From contig NZ_WVUG01000005.1 in assembly GCF_017614965.1 (NCBI RefSeq), positions 16,787 to 80,786 of the forward strand: DNA of 64,000 nt, read 5' to 3'. The position numbers and the translations under genes are program-made. The DNA comes from Streptomyces griseorubiginosus (GTDB lineage Bacteria > Actinomycetota > Actinomycetes > Streptomycetales > Streptomycetaceae). Below the pieces are notes generated by a model that saw nothing but the letters and a program-made list of their open reading frames with translations, did not search any database and was not told the DNA's origin. Below, one piece after another: positions 34,384 through 43,722 of this stretch (within the stretch, counting starts at the first letter, position 1; each line of letters opens with the position of its first letter).

Positions 34384-35897
34384 GCGCATCCGACAGCCCG
34401 GTCGTACCGCTTGTCGAGGCACGTGACATCGTCAAGCGGTACGGCCCCACCACCGCCCTCGCCGACGGCCGGCTCACCGTGCTGCCCGGCGAGTCCCACG
34501 CCCTCGTCGGCCGCAACGGCGCCGGCAAGTCGACCCTGGTCCGTGTCCTCACCGGACTGGAGGCGCCCGACGAGGGCACGGTCCGTTTCGACGGTGAGCC
34601 CGCGCCCGCGCTCACCGACCGCGACGCCTGGCGCCGCAAGGTCGCCTGCGTCTACCAGCACCCCACCGTCGTACCCGAGTTGACAGTGGCCGAGAACCTC
34701 TTCATCAACCGCCAGCCCCTCCAGCGCGGCTTCATCAGCTGGCGCAGGCTCCGCGGCGAGGCCGCCCGGCTGCTCGACACCTGGGACGTCCGCGTCGACC
34801 CCGACGCGCGCACCGCCGACCTCAAGGTCGAGGACCGTCAAATGGTGGAGATCGCCCGGGCGTTGAGCTTCGGCGCCCGCTTCATCATCCTCGACGAGCC
34901 GACCGCCCAGCTCGACAACCGTGAGATCGAGCGGCTCTTCGCCCGTATGCGCGGTCTGCAGGACTCGGGCGTTACCTTCCTGTTCATCTCCCACCATCTG
35001 CAGGAGGTGTACGAGGTCTGCCAGACCGTCACCGTGCTGCGCGACGCCCGCTGGATCACCACGGCCCCCGTCGCCGAACTGCCCAGGGCGGCCCTGGTCG
35101 AGGCGATGGCGGGGGAGTCCATCGAGGTGATCGCCGAACAGGGCCTGCGGGAAAGGGCCGTCGACGACGCGGCCCCCGTCCTCCTCGACGCACGCGGGCT
35201 CACCTCGGAGGCGTACCAGAACGTCGACCTGACCGTCCGGCGCGGCGAGGTCGTCGGCCTCGCCGGCTCCAGCGCCAGCGGCAAGATCGAGCTGGCGGAG
35301 GCCTTCGCGGGTCTGCGCACCCCGACCGGCGGTACGGCCGAACTCGACGGCGAGCGGCTGAAGTTCGGCTCGGTGCAGGCCGCTCTGGGGGCCGGCGTCG
35401 GCTGCGTGCCGCGCGACCGGCACGAACAGGGCCTGGTCGCCGGCATGAGCATCGGCGACAACTCCACCATGACCGTCCTGGACCGGCTCGGGCGCTTCGG
35501 CTTCATCGGCACCGACCGCAAACGCGGCTTCGCCGCCGAGCTGATCGACCGCCTCGACATCCACGCCGAGGGCCCCGAGCAGCCGGTCTCCGCCCTGTCC
35601 GGCGGCAACGCGCAGAAGGTCGTCATGGCCCGCGCCCTCGCCTCCGAACCCAGGCTGCTGGTCCTCATCAACCCCACCGCGGGCGTCGACGTGAAGTCGA
35701 AGGAGTCACTGCTCGCCCGCGTGGACAGCGCCCGCGAGGACGGCACCGCCGTCCTGGTCGTCTCCGACGAACTCGACGACCTCAGGCGCTGCGACCGCGT
35801 TCTCGTCCTCTTCCACGGCCGTGTCGTCGCCGAGCACTCGGCGGGCTGGCGCGACCACGAGCTGATCGCCTCCATCGAAGGAGTTGACCATGGCTGA
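34380..35897 (+). CDS. Sugar ABC ATPase, RbsA type (tandem domains)
   Basis: The 505-residue protein has two nucleotide-binding domains. The N-terminal one has Walker A GRNGAGKST, signature VEDRQMVEIA region and Walker B IILDEPTAQLD. The C-terminal one has a degenerate Walker A (GSSASGKIE, lacking the usual GKS/T), signature LSGGNAQKV and Walker B VLINPTAGVD, in which the usual catalytic Glu position is Asn. One functional and one impaired site is normal for RbsA/AraG/MglA-type importers. It starts on the binding-protein stop and overlaps the permease start by 8 bases. Confidence 0.93.
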   Translation: MSASDSPVVPLVEARDIVKRYGPTTALADGRLTVLPGESHALVGRNGAGKSTLVRVLTGLEAPDEGTVRFDGEPAPALTDRDAWRRKVACVYQHPTVVPELTVAENLFINRQPLQRGFISWRRLRGEAARLLDTWDVRVDPDARTADLKVEDRQMVEIARALSFGARFIILDEPTAQLDNREIERLFARMRGLQDSGVTFLFISHHLQEVYEVCQTVTVLRDARWITTAPVAELPRAALVEAMAGESIEVIAEQGLRERAVDDAAPVLLDARGLTSEAYQNVDLTVRRGEVVGLAGSSASGKIELAEAFAGLRTPTGGTAELDGERLKFGSVQAALGAGVGCVPRDRHEQGLVAGMSIGDNSTMTVLDRLGRFGFIGTDRKRGFAAELIDRLDIHAEGPEQPVSALSGGNAQKVVMARALASEPRLLVLINPTAGVDVKSKESLLARVDSAREDGTAVLVVSDELDDLRRCDRVLVLFHGRVVAEHSAGWRDHELIASIEGVDHG

Positions 35898-36915
35898 CAC
35901 CAAGGCTCCGCCGGTGAAGCCGGTGAGGGTGCCCGATGCTCGGTCGGCTCGCGCAGTGCTGGTGCGCCGCGCCCGCGAACTCGCTCTGGTTCCCGCGCTG
36001 TTGCTGCTCCTTCTGCTCGGTGCCCTGCTGAACGACTCGTTCTTCACCGAGGACACCCTGATCTCCATCCTGGCCTCCTCCGCCGCGCTCGCGATGGTGG
36101 TGCTCGCCGAGTCGCTGGTCCTCATCACGGGCAAGTTCGACCTGTCGCTCGAATCGGTGGTCGGCGTCGCTCCGGCGGTGGCGGCGCTCCTGGTTCTGCC
36201 GGCCGCCCAGGCCGGCTGGGGCACGGAACTCCCCGCCGGGCTGGCCCTGCTGGCCATCCCCCTGGTGGGCGCTGTCATCGGTGCCTTCAACGGCATCCTC
36301 GTGGTGAAGGTGAAGCTCAACGCGTTCATCGTCACGCTGGCGATGCTGATCATTCTGCGCGGGCTCCTGGTCGGCGCCACCAAGGGCAAGACATTGTTCG
36401 GCATGCCGGACGCGTTCTTCTCGTTGGCCACCTCCACGTTCCTGCGCATCCCGCTGTCGGTCTGGGTCGCCGCCGCGGCGTTCGCCGTCGCCGGTCTGGT
36501 GCTCAAGTACCACCGTGTGGGCCGCTCGCTGTACGCCATCGGCGGCAACCTGGAAGCGGCTCGCGCCGCAGGCATCCGCGTCGACCGTGTCCGGCTCGGC
36601 GTCTACGTCGTCGCGGGTGTGCTCGCCTCGCTCGGTGGCCTGATGTACACCGGTTATGTCGGCGCGATCGGCGCCAACCAGGGCCAGAACATGATCTTCA
36701 CGGTGTTCGCCGCAGCCGTCATCGGGGGCATCAGCCTCGACGGCGGCCGGGGCACCATGTTCGGGGCTCTCACCGGCGTGCTGCTGCTCGGCGTGGTCAA
36801 GACCATGCTCACCATGGCCCAGGTGCCGTCGTTCTGGATCGACGCCATCTACGGCGGGATCATCCTCGTCGCTCTCATGATCGCCCGCCTGACAACGGGC
36901 CGCGCCCAGGACTGA
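35890..36915 (+). CDS. Sugar ABC permease, RbsC type
   Basis: The 341-residue membrane protein has about eight to ten transmembrane helices and the RbsC/AraH signatures LITGKFDLSLESVVG and IGGNLEAARAAGIRVDRVRLGVYVVAG, the latter being the coupling loop to the ATPase. The ATG at 35890 has GAAGGAG six bases upstream and is preferred to a TTG 6 bases earlier. With the two preceding proteins it completes a high-affinity monosaccharide importer, here assigned to L-fucose by operon context. Confidence 0.93.
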   Translation: MADTKAPPVKPVRVPDARSARAVLVRRARELALVPALLLLLLLGALLNDSFFTEDTLISILASSAALAMVVLAESLVLITGKFDLSLESVVGVAPAVAALLVLPAAQAGWGTELPAGLALLAIPLVGAVIGAFNGILVVKVKLNAFIVTLAMLIILRGLLVGATKGKTLFGMPDAFFSLATSTFLRIPLSVWVAAAAFAVAGLVLKYHRVGRSLYAIGGNLEAARAAGIRVDRVRLGVYVVAGVLASLGGLMYTGYVGAIGANQGQNMIFTVFAAAVIGGISLDGGRGTMFGALTGVLLLGVVKTMLTMAQVPSFWIDAIYGGIILVALMIARLTTGRAQD

Positions 36916-36951
36916 CCCGCCCTGACCCCGCCACCGACCGAAAGGCACTCC

Positions 36952-38292
36952 GTGTCCCCGACGCCCGTCCGCATCACCGCGGTCGACACCTACGACATCC
37001 GGTTCCCGACCTCGCGCGAGCTCGACGGCTCCGACGCGATGAACCCGGACCCCGACTACTCGGCCGCCTACGTCGTGCTGCGCACCGACGACGAGGACGG
37101 TCCGCAGGGGCACGGCTTCACCTTCACCATCGGGCGGGGCAACGATGTCCAGGTCGCCGCGATCCACGCGCTGCGCCACCACGTGGTCGGACGGTCCGTC
37201 GACGAACTGTGCGCCGACCCGGGCCAGGTCTACCGCGACTTGATCGGGGACAGCCAACTGCGTTGGCTCGGGCCCGAGAAGGGCGTGATGCACATGGCGA
37301 TCGGCGCGGTCACCAACGCCGTGTGGGACCTCGCCGCCAAGCGCGCCGACAAGCCCCTGTGGCGGCTGCTCGCCGAGGCCGACCCCGAGTGGCTGGTCGG
37401 GCAGATCGACTTCCGGTACCTCACCGACGCCCTCACCCCCGTGGAGGCGCTGGAGATCCTGCGCCGGGGCAGGCCGGGCGCCGAGGAGCGCACCGCCCGG
37501 CTGCTGGAGCGCGGCTACCCCGGCTACACCACCTCCGCGGGCTGGCTCGGCTACAGCGACGAGAAGCTCACCCGGCTCGCCGCACAGGCCGTCGCCGACG
37601 GCTTCACCCAGATCAAACTGAAGGTCGGCGCCGACCTCGAGGACGACATCCGCCGCTGCCGGGTCGCCCGCTCGGTCGTCGGACCGGACATCCGCATGGC
37701 CATCGACGCCAACCAGCGCTGGGACGTGGCGGAGGCGATCCGCTGGACCAAGGCGCTGGCCGAGTTCGACCCGTACTGGATCGAGGAGCCCACCAGCCCC
37801 GACGACGTCCTCGGCCACGCCGCGATCCGCGAGGCCGTCGCCCCGGTCAAGGTGGCCACCGGCGAGCACGTGCAGAACCGGATCGTCTTCAAGCAGCTGC
37901 TGCAGGCCGGTGCCCTCGACGTCGTCCAGATCGACGCGGCCCGCGTCGGCGGCGTCAACGAGAACCTGGCCATCCTGCTGCTCGCCGCCAAGTTCGGCGT
38001 CCCGGTCTGCCCGCACGCCGGCGGCGTCGGCCTGTGCGAACTCGTCCAGCACCTGTCGATGTTCGACTACGTGGCGGTCACCGGCACCACCGAGAACCGG
38101 GTCATCGAGTACGTCGACCATCTGCACGACCACTTCCTCGACCCGGTGGTGATCCGCGAGGGCCACTACCAGGCACCCGCCGCGCCCGGATTCTCGGCCG
38201 CCATGCGTCCCGAGTCGATCGCGCGGTACACCTTTCCCGACGGCGACTTCTGGGTCGCCGACCTCGACGAGAAGAAGGGACAGGCGGCATGA
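36952..38292 (+). CDS. L-fuconate dehydratase
   Basis: The 446-residue enzyme is of the mandelate racemase/enolase superfamily. Catalytic and metal residues are visible in order: K222 and K224 in QIKLKVG, D252 in AIDANQ, E278 in WIEEPT, E305 in ATGEH and H355 in CPHAGG. The long N-terminal domain ([27 protein letters not shown]) is diagnostic of L-fuconate dehydratases (EC 4.2.1.68), which convert L-fuconate to 2-keto-3-deoxy-L-fuconate. GTG start. It begins the catabolic half of the operon, followed by an SDR overlapping by 4 bases. Confidence 0.93.
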   Translation: MSPTPVRITAVDTYDIRFPTSRELDGSDAMNPDPDYSAAYVVLRTDDEDGPQGHGFTFTIGRGNDVQVAAIHALRHHVVGRSVDELCADPGQVYRDLIGDSQLRWLGPEKGVMHMAIGAVTNAVWDLAAKRADKPLWRLLAEADPEWLVGQIDFRYLTDALTPVEALEILRRGRPGAEERTARLLERGYPGYTTSAGWLGYSDEKLTRLAAQAVADGFTQIKLKVGADLEDDIRRCRVARSVVGPDIRMAIDANQRWDVAEAIRWTKALAEFDPYWIEEPTSPDDVLGHAAIREAVAPVKVATGEHVQNRIVFKQLLQAGALDVVQIDAARVGGVNENLAILLLAAKFGVPVCPHAGGVGLCELVQHLSMFDYVAVTGTTENRVIEYVDHLHDHFLDPVVIREGHYQAPAAPGFSAAMRPESIARYTFPDGDFWVADLDEKKGQAA

Positions 38293-39044
38293 CCGACTTC
38301 GAGGGGCTGAAGGCCCTGGTCACCGGCGGAGCCTCCGGCATCGGACGGGCCACGGCCGAACTCCTCGCCGCCCGCGGCGCCCAGGTCGCCGTCCTCGACC
38401 TCGACCCGTCCCCGGTGGAGAAGCCGCTGCTCGGCTTCCGGGCGGACGTCGGCGACGACACCTCCGTACGAGAGGCGGTGGCCGCCGCGGTCGCCGAGCT
38501 CGGCGGTCTCGACGTGGTGGTCAACAACGCGGGCATCGGCGCCCAGGGCACCGTCGAGGACAACGACGACGCCGAGTGGCACCGGGTCCTGGACGTCAAC
38601 GTGGTCGGCATGGTGCGCGTGACCCGCGCCGCGCTCCCGCATCTGCGCGCATCGCGGCACGCGGCGATCGTCAACACCTGCTCCATCGCCGCCACCGCCG
38701 GCCTCCCGCAACGCGCGCTCTACAGCGCGACCAAGGGCGCCGTGTACGCGCTGACCCTCGCCATGGCCGCCGACCACGTCCGCGAGGGCATCCGCGTCAA
38801 CTGCGTCAATCCCGGTACGGCCGACACCCCCTGGGTCGGCCGCCTGCTGGACAAGGCCCCCGACCCCGCCGCCGAACGCGCCGCACTGGAGGCCCGCCAG
38901 CCCACCGGCCGCCTGGTCTCCGCCGCAGAGGTCGCGGGCGCCATCGCCTACCTGGCCAGCCCACTCTCCGGAGCCACCACCGGCACCTCCCTCGCCGTCG
39001 ACGGCGGCATGCAGGGACTGCGGCTGAGGCCGGTGGGCCGGTGA
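38289..39044 (+). CDS. SDR dehydrogenase, probably 2-keto-3-deoxy-L-fuconate dehydrogenase
   Basis: The 251-residue classical short-chain dehydrogenase has the NAD(P) motif [18 protein letters not shown] at about residue 81, and the catalytic Ser...Tyr-x-x-x-Lys ([21 protein letters not shown]). D39-type acidic residue in VLDLDPS indicates NAD preference. Placed between fuconate dehydratase and a fucose dehydrogenase, it most likely oxidises 2-keto-3-deoxy-L-fuconate at C4. L-fucose dehydrogenase activity is the alternative. Start and stop both overlap neighbours by 4 bases, a tightly coupled operon. Confidence 0.87.
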   Translation: MTDFEGLKALVTGGASGIGRATAELLAARGAQVAVLDLDPSPVEKPLLGFRADVGDDTSVREAVAAAVAELGGLDVVVNNAGIGAQGTVEDNDDAEWHRVLDVNVVGMVRVTRAALPHLRASRHAAIVNTCSIAATAGLPQRALYSATKGAVYALTLAMAADHVREGIRVNCVNPGTADTPWVGRLLDKAPDPAAERAALEARQPTGRLVSAAEVAGAIAYLASPLSGATTGTSLAVDGGMQGLRLRPVGR

Positions 39045-40006
39045 ACATGCCGCATGGACTCGGTCTCGGAGCGGCCGGCATCGCCGGCCTCTACACCGAG
39101 GTCACCGACGAGCAGGCGTACGAGGCCGTCTCCGCCGCCTGGCGGCGCGGCATCCGCTACTACGACACCGCACCCCACTACGGGCTCGGCGTGTCCGAAC
39201 GCCGCCTCGGCGCGGTCCTGCGCGAGCACCCGCGTGAGCAGTACACGCTCTCCACCAAGGTCGGCCGCCGTCTTGAGCCCTCGTCCGAGGGCGGGGACGA
39301 CCTCGCGCACGGCTTCGCCGTCCCCGCCACCCACCGCCGGGTGTGGGACTTCACCGCGGACGGCATCCGCCGCACCCTCGACGCCAGCCTGGAACGGCTC
39401 GGCGTCGACCGCGTCGACATCGTCTACCTGCACGACCCGGACGACCACGCCGAACAGGCCTTCCGGGAGGCGTATCCCGCGCTGGAGAAGCTCCGTTCGG
39501 AAGGCGTGGTCGGCGCGATCGGCGCGGGGATGAACCAGGCCGAGATGCTCACCCGTTTCGTCCGCGAGACCGACGTCGACGTGGTGCTGTGCGCCGGCCG
39601 CTACACCCTGCTCGACCAGAGCGCGCTCACGGAGCTCCTCCCCGCGGCCCTCGCCCGGGGTGTCTCGGTGGTGATCGGGGGAGCCTTCAACTCGGGCCTG
39701 CTGGCGGATCCGAAGCCGGGGGCGACCTACAACTACGCTGCTGTGCCACCCGAGTTGCTGGACCGGGCCCTTGGCATGCAGGCGGTCGCAGAGCGGCACG
39801 GCAGCACCCTGCGGGCCGCCGCCCTCGCCTTCTGCGCGGCGCACCCGGCCGTCACGAGCGTCCTGGTGGGAGCCCGTTCGGCGGCGGAGGTCCACGACTG
39901 CGCCGACCAGTACGCGACGCCGGTGCCCGCCGCCTTCTGGCAGGAGCTGCGCGAGACCGGACTGCTCCCCACGCATGCCCCCGTACCCGCCGAGGAACCG
40001 TCATGA
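39041..40006 (+). CDS. Aldo-keto reductase, probable L-fucose 1-dehydrogenase
   Basis: The 321-residue TIM-barrel AKR has catalytic Tyr in YYDTAPHYGLGVSERRLG (Asp and Tyr), Lys in TLSTKVGR and His near VYLHDPDDH. The GLGAAGIAGLYTEVTDEQA start and the DLAHGFAVP insert match D-threo-aldose/L-fucose 1-dehydrogenases, which oxidise L-fucose to L-fucono-1,5-lactone. GTG start on the previous stop. It supplies the lactone used by the lactonase two genes downstream. Confidence 0.88.
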   Translation: MNMPHGLGLGAAGIAGLYTEVTDEQAYEAVSAAWRRGIRYYDTAPHYGLGVSERRLGAVLREHPREQYTLSTKVGRRLEPSSEGGDDLAHGFAVPATHRRVWDFTADGIRRTLDASLERLGVDRVDIVYLHDPDDHAEQAFREAYPALEKLRSEGVVGAIGAGMNQAEMLTRFVRETDVDVVLCAGRYTLLDQSALTELLPAALARGVSVVIGGAFNSGLLADPKPGATYNYAAVPPELLDRALGMQAVAERHGSTLRAAALAFCAAHPAVTSVLVGARSAAEVHDCADQYATPVPAAFWQELRETGLLPTHAPVPAEEPS

Positions 40007-40317
40007 GAGTCGCCCTGCACACCAAGGTCCGCGCGGACCGCATCGCCGAGTACGAGGCCGCCCACCGCGAGGTCCCCAAGGAGCTCACGGACGCCATCCG
40101 CGCGGCCGGCGCCACCTCCTGGACCATCTGGCGCAGCGGCACCGACCTCTTCCACGTCCTGGAGTGCGAGGACTACAGCCGCCTCCTCGCCGAGCTGGAG
40201 AAGCTCCCGGTCAACATCACCTGGCAGGCCCGGATGGCGGAGCTGCTGGACGTGGTGCACGACTACTCCTCCGAGGGCGCGCAGGCGGGGCTGCCCGTCG
40301 TCTGGGAGCTGCCATGA
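40003..40317 (+). CDS. L-fucose/L-rhamnose mutarotase family protein
   Basis: The 104-residue product is of the L-rhamnose mutarotase family (COG3254): small ferredoxin-like fold with HTKVRADRIAEYEAAHREVP, then TSWTIWRSGTDLFHVLECED, where the His and Tyr/Trp residues interconvert sugar anomers. In this operon the natural substrate is presumably L-fucose. It overlaps both neighbours by 4 bases, and its short length is normal for the family. Confidence 0.9.
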   Translation: MRVALHTKVRADRIAEYEAAHREVPKELTDAIRAAGATSWTIWRSGTDLFHVLECEDYSRLLAELEKLPVNITWQARMAELLDVVHDYSSEGAQAGLPVVWELP

Positions 40318-41138
40318 CGGTGGACGCCCACCACCACGTCTGGGACCTGGCGGTCCGCGACCAGGACTGGATCCCCGAGGGCAGCCCGCTGCGGCGGACG
40401 TTCACGGTCGCCGACCTCGAACCCGAGGCGCGGGCCGCCGGGGTCGACCGCACGGTCCTGGTCCAGACGGTCACCGTGCCGGAGGAGACCCCCGAGTTCC
40501 TGGAGCTGGCCGCCGCGCACGACCTCATCGCCGGCGTGGTCGGCTGGACCGACCTCACCCGTCCCGACCTCGCCGACGAACTGGCCCGGCTGCGGGAACT
40601 CCCCGGCGGCACGTACCTCAAGGGCATCCGCCACCAGGTCCAGGGCGAGCCGGACCCCGAATGGCTGCTGCGCCCGGACGTACGCCGGGGTCTCGCGGCC
40701 GTGGCCACCGCGGGCCTGGTCTACGACCTGGTCGTCCTGCCCCACCAGCTCCCCTCCTGCGCCAAGGCGGCGGCGGACCTCCCCGAACTCACCTTCGTCC
40801 TCGACCACCTGGGCAAGCCCCCGATCGCCTCGGGCACCCTCACTCCCTGGTCCACCGACCTGCACGCCCTCGCCGCCCGACCCAACACCGTCGCCAAACT
40901 CTCCGGCCTGGTCACGGAGGCGAACCCCGCAGGCTGGACCACCGACTACCTCCGCCCGTACGCCGAGACGGCCCTGGAGGCCTTCGGCCCGGACCGCCTG
41001 ATGTTCGGCTCGGACTGGCCGGTGTGCACGGAGCGCGCGACCTACGGACAAGTCATCGACGCAGCGCGCCAGTTGACGTCCCCCACCGAACACACCCAGC
41101 TCTTCGAGACCACGGCCACCCGTGTCTACGGCCTCTAG
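40314..41138 (+). CDS. Amidohydrolase, probable L-fuconolactonase
   Basis: The 274-residue protein is a metal-dependent amidohydrolase_2 TIM barrel. The early VDAHHHVWDLAVRDQDWIP, the mid FVLDHLGKP and the late FGSDWPVC with its metal/catalytic Asp are all present. L-fucono-1,5-lactonases of this family hydrolyse the product of L-fucose dehydrogenase to L-fuconate, which fits its place as last gene of the operon. Convergent with the next gene, 7 bases apart. Confidence 0.9.
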   Translation: MTVDAHHHVWDLAVRDQDWIPEGSPLRRTFTVADLEPEARAAGVDRTVLVQTVTVPEETPEFLELAAAHDLIAGVVGWTDLTRPDLADELARLRELPGGTYLKGIRHQVQGEPDPEWLLRPDVRRGLAAVATAGLVYDLVVLPHQLPSCAKAAADLPELTFVLDHLGKPPIASGTLTPWSTDLHALAARPNTVAKLSGLVTEANPAGWTTDYLRPYAETALEAFGPDRLMFGSDWPVCTERATYGQVIDAARQLTSPTEHTQLFETTATRVYGL

Positions 41139-41145
41139 ACCACCG

Positions 41146-42570
41146 CTACGACCGCTGCGCCACCCCCGTGAGCCGCGTGGGCGGCAGGTACTCCCGTACG
41201 TAGGTCCGCTCCCAGCACGCCCCCGTCTCCCGTAGCTCCCGCCAACTCGTGTACCGGTAGCGGAAGAGGCGGGCGCGGATGTAGCGGGGCGGGGCGTCGG
41301 ACGGGAACGGGGAGCGACGCAGGAGGCGCAGGGTGTCGCGGTCGTTCTCCAGGAGCCGCTCCACCAGGGCGCCGAACCAGGAGCCGGCGTATCCGGGCGA
41401 CAGCGCGGCGAACCACATCAGCCAGTCCAGGCGCAGATGGTAGGGCGCGAACTGGCGTGGCCAGTGCCGTGGATCGCCCGGCTTGCCCTTGAACTCGTAC
41501 TCCCGCCAGTCCGAGTCCTCCCGCGGCACGTCGTCGTCGGTGCCCTCGATCACCACCTCGTACCGGATCCGGCTGACGCTCCCGAACGCCCCGTAGGTGT
41601 TGACCAGATGGAGCGGGTCGAAGGAGCGGTTCATGATCTGGCGGCGGGAGATCATGTTGCGGACGGGGTGGTAGCTCAGCCCCGCGAGGAGGACGGCGAC
41701 GGCCAGCACCAGGACCTCGTACCAGAGCGGGGTGGCCGGGACCGTGGACGGCGCGTCCTCGGGGAGCCGCAACGCGGAGGCGGCCAGGACGATGGTGATC
41801 CAGTTCAGCCAGGAGAAGTTGCCCGACAGCACCAGCCAGAGCTGGGTGACGATCATCAGGGAAGCGGCGGCCGTGGCGATCGGCTGGGGTGTGAACAGCA
41901 GGAGGGGCACCGCGAGTTGGGTGACATGGTTCGCGGCCACCTCCACCCGGTGTGCGGGCTTGGGCAGATGGTGGAAGAACCAGCTCAGCGGGCCCGGCAT
42001 CGGCTGGGTCTCGTGGTGGTGGTCGAGGCACGTCAGCTTCCGCCAGCACGCGTCACCGCGCATCTTGATCAGCCCCGCGCCGAACTCGACACGGAAGAGG
42101 ATCCAGCGCAGGAGGAACAGGACGACGACCGGCGGGGCCACCTCGTCGTTGCCGACGAAGACCGCCAGGAACCCCACCTCCAGCAGCAGGGACTCCCAGC
42201 CGAACGCGTACCAGGTCTGACCGACGTTGACGATCGACAGATACAGGGCCCAGGGGATCAGCCACAGAAGCATCCCGGCCCAGAGCGGGACGTACGAGTC
42301 CAGCCCGGCGGCCAGTGCCCCCGAGACCGCGCAGCCCGTCCAGGCGCAGACCGCGAAGAAGCGGTCCGAGTAATGGAGTTGGAAGACGCTCGGGGCCTGC
42401 CGGAAACGCACCCGCTGCACGAACCGGGGGACCGGCAGCATGCCGCGCTCGCCCATCAGCGCGCGGAACTGCAGGGCCGCCGTCAGGAACGCCACCAGGT
42501 ACACGCCGGCCAGGGCCCGCTGGAAGACCAGCCGGCTCATCCAGTACTCGGGTGCGGTGAACCAGTCCAC
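41146..42570 (-). CDS. Lipase maturation factor-like multi-pass membrane protein
   Basis: The 474-residue protein has about eight transmembrane helices in its first 300 residues, then a soluble segment with GKPGDPRHWPRQFAPYHLRLDWLMWFAALS. That signature, together with RWILFRVEFGAGLIKMRGDACW and NTYGAFGSVSRIRYEVVIEGT, is characteristic of the lipase maturation factor family. In animals LMF1 folds dimeric lipases; the bacterial role is unknown. It is monocistronic and convergent with the fucose operon. Full length. Confidence 0.88.
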   Translation of the reverse strand: MDWFTAPEYWMSRLVFQRALAGVYLVAFLTAALQFRALMGERGMLPVPRFVQRVRFRQAPSVFQLHYSDRFFAVCAWTGCAVSGALAAGLDSYVPLWAGMLLWLIPWALYLSIVNVGQTWYAFGWESLLLEVGFLAVFVGNDEVAPPVVVLFLLRWILFRVEFGAGLIKMRGDACWRKLTCLDHHHETQPMPGPLSWFFHHLPKPAHRVEVAANHVTQLAVPLLLFTPQPIATAAASLMIVTQLWLVLSGNFSWLNWITIVLAASALRLPEDAPSTVPATPLWYEVLVLAVAVLLAGLSYHPVRNMISRRQIMNRSFDPLHLVNTYGAFGSVSRIRYEVVIEGTDDDVPREDSDWREYEFKGKPGDPRHWPRQFAPYHLRLDWLMWFAALSPGYAGSWFGALVERLLENDRDTLRLLRRSPFPSDAPPRYIRARLFRYRYTSWRELRETGACWERTYVREYLPPTRLTGVAQRS

Positions 42571-42704
42571 GGCCGTGCGCTCCTCACCTCATCGTCGCGC
42601 CGAACCCTATGTCACTCTCCGTGTAACCCTTCTCCGCTTGCGTAACCCAAGTGAGTGAAGCAGACAATAGTGACGAATTGCCTGCGTCGAGGCTGGAGGA
42701 CGAG

Positions 42705-43631
42705 GTGCGGACAGTCACCGGAACCCTCGCCACCGCCTGCGCACTCTCGGCGGCGGTCATCGCCGTCGGCTGCGCCGGCAGCGGCGGGACGGAGACCAGG
42801 TCGAGCGGTGAGGTCTTTCTGCTGCCGGCCGCGGACCAGGGACCGGACCCGTTCACCCCGTCCACGGCCACCACGACGCCCACCCCGTCCGCCGCCGCCC
42901 GCGGGGCGCGGATGGTGGGCGCCCCGAGCGCGCGGGCCCTCTCGGGCAGCACCCCCGGGCTGTACGCCGGGACCGCGCGCGTCGGCTCTTGCGATGTGAA
43001 CCGGCAGATCGCCTACCTGACCTCCGACCCGGCCGAAACACGCGCCTTCGCCCGGGCCGAGGGCGTCACCGAGGCGTCCGTCCCGGACTTCCTGCGCGAC
43101 CTCGCGCCGGTCCTGCTGCGCGCCGACACCCGGGTCACCGACCACGGCTTCCGCCACGGCCGGACGACGGACTTCCAGTCCGTGCTCCAGGCCGGCACCG
43201 CCGTCCTCGTCGACGACCGGGGCGTACCGCGCGTGCGGTGCGCGGGCGGCAACCCCCTCGCTCCGGCCGTCGCCGAACGGGGCCGCTTCGGCACCAAGGG
43301 CCGCTCCTGGTCCGGCTTCCGGGCCGGCCAGGTGATCGTGGTGACCCCGGCACCCCAGGCGATCACCACCGTCACGATCGTCGACGTCGTCCACGGCGGC
43401 TGGATCGAACGCCCCATCAGTCACGACGTGCACCGCGACCACGTCATACCGCCACCGGCCGGGGAGACCCCGGCGACGATGCCGACACCGCCCGCCAGCC
43501 CGGACGCCGGCGAACCAACCGCCACCGCGGCCGCGCCGGCCGACGACCCGACGGCGACGGTCACCCCGGCACCGACGCCCGGCCTGACGACCACCGTCTT
43601 CGACAGTCCCACGGACGTCTTCGACGGCTGA
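42705..43631 (+). CDS. DUF6777-like secreted lipoprotein
   Basis: The 308-residue product starts with a GTG preceded by GGAGG five bases upstream; an earlier GTG at 42651 would add 18 residues. A lipoprotein signal ends with VIAVGC (Cys at about residue 23). The central region carries VGSCDVNRQIAYLTSDPAETRAF and FQSVLQAGTAVLVDDRGVPRVRCAGGNPL, which I recognise as DUF6777. The last 65 residues are a low-complexity Pro/Thr/Ala tail, probably spanning the cell wall. Function is unknown; it is transcribed towards the SpoIIE-type phosphatase. Confidence 0.8.
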   Translation: MRTVTGTLATACALSAAVIAVGCAGSGGTETRSSGEVFLLPAADQGPDPFTPSTATTTPTPSAAARGARMVGAPSARALSGSTPGLYAGTARVGSCDVNRQIAYLTSDPAETRAFARAEGVTEASVPDFLRDLAPVLLRADTRVTDHGFRHGRTTDFQSVLQAGTAVLVDDRGVPRVRCAGGNPLAPAVAERGRFGTKGRSWSGFRAGQVIVVTPAPQAITTVTIVDVVHGGWIERPISHDVHRDHVIPPPAGETPATMPTPPASPDAGEPTATAAAPADDPTATVTPAPTPGLTTTVFDSPTDVFDG

Positions 43632-43722
43632 GCGGTCGTCCGCAACCACGGGACGGGCACTCGACGCAACAATCCGGTGCCTCCCGGTCGAAGAATCAGC
43701 CAAACCCTGGCAAGGTGGCCCC

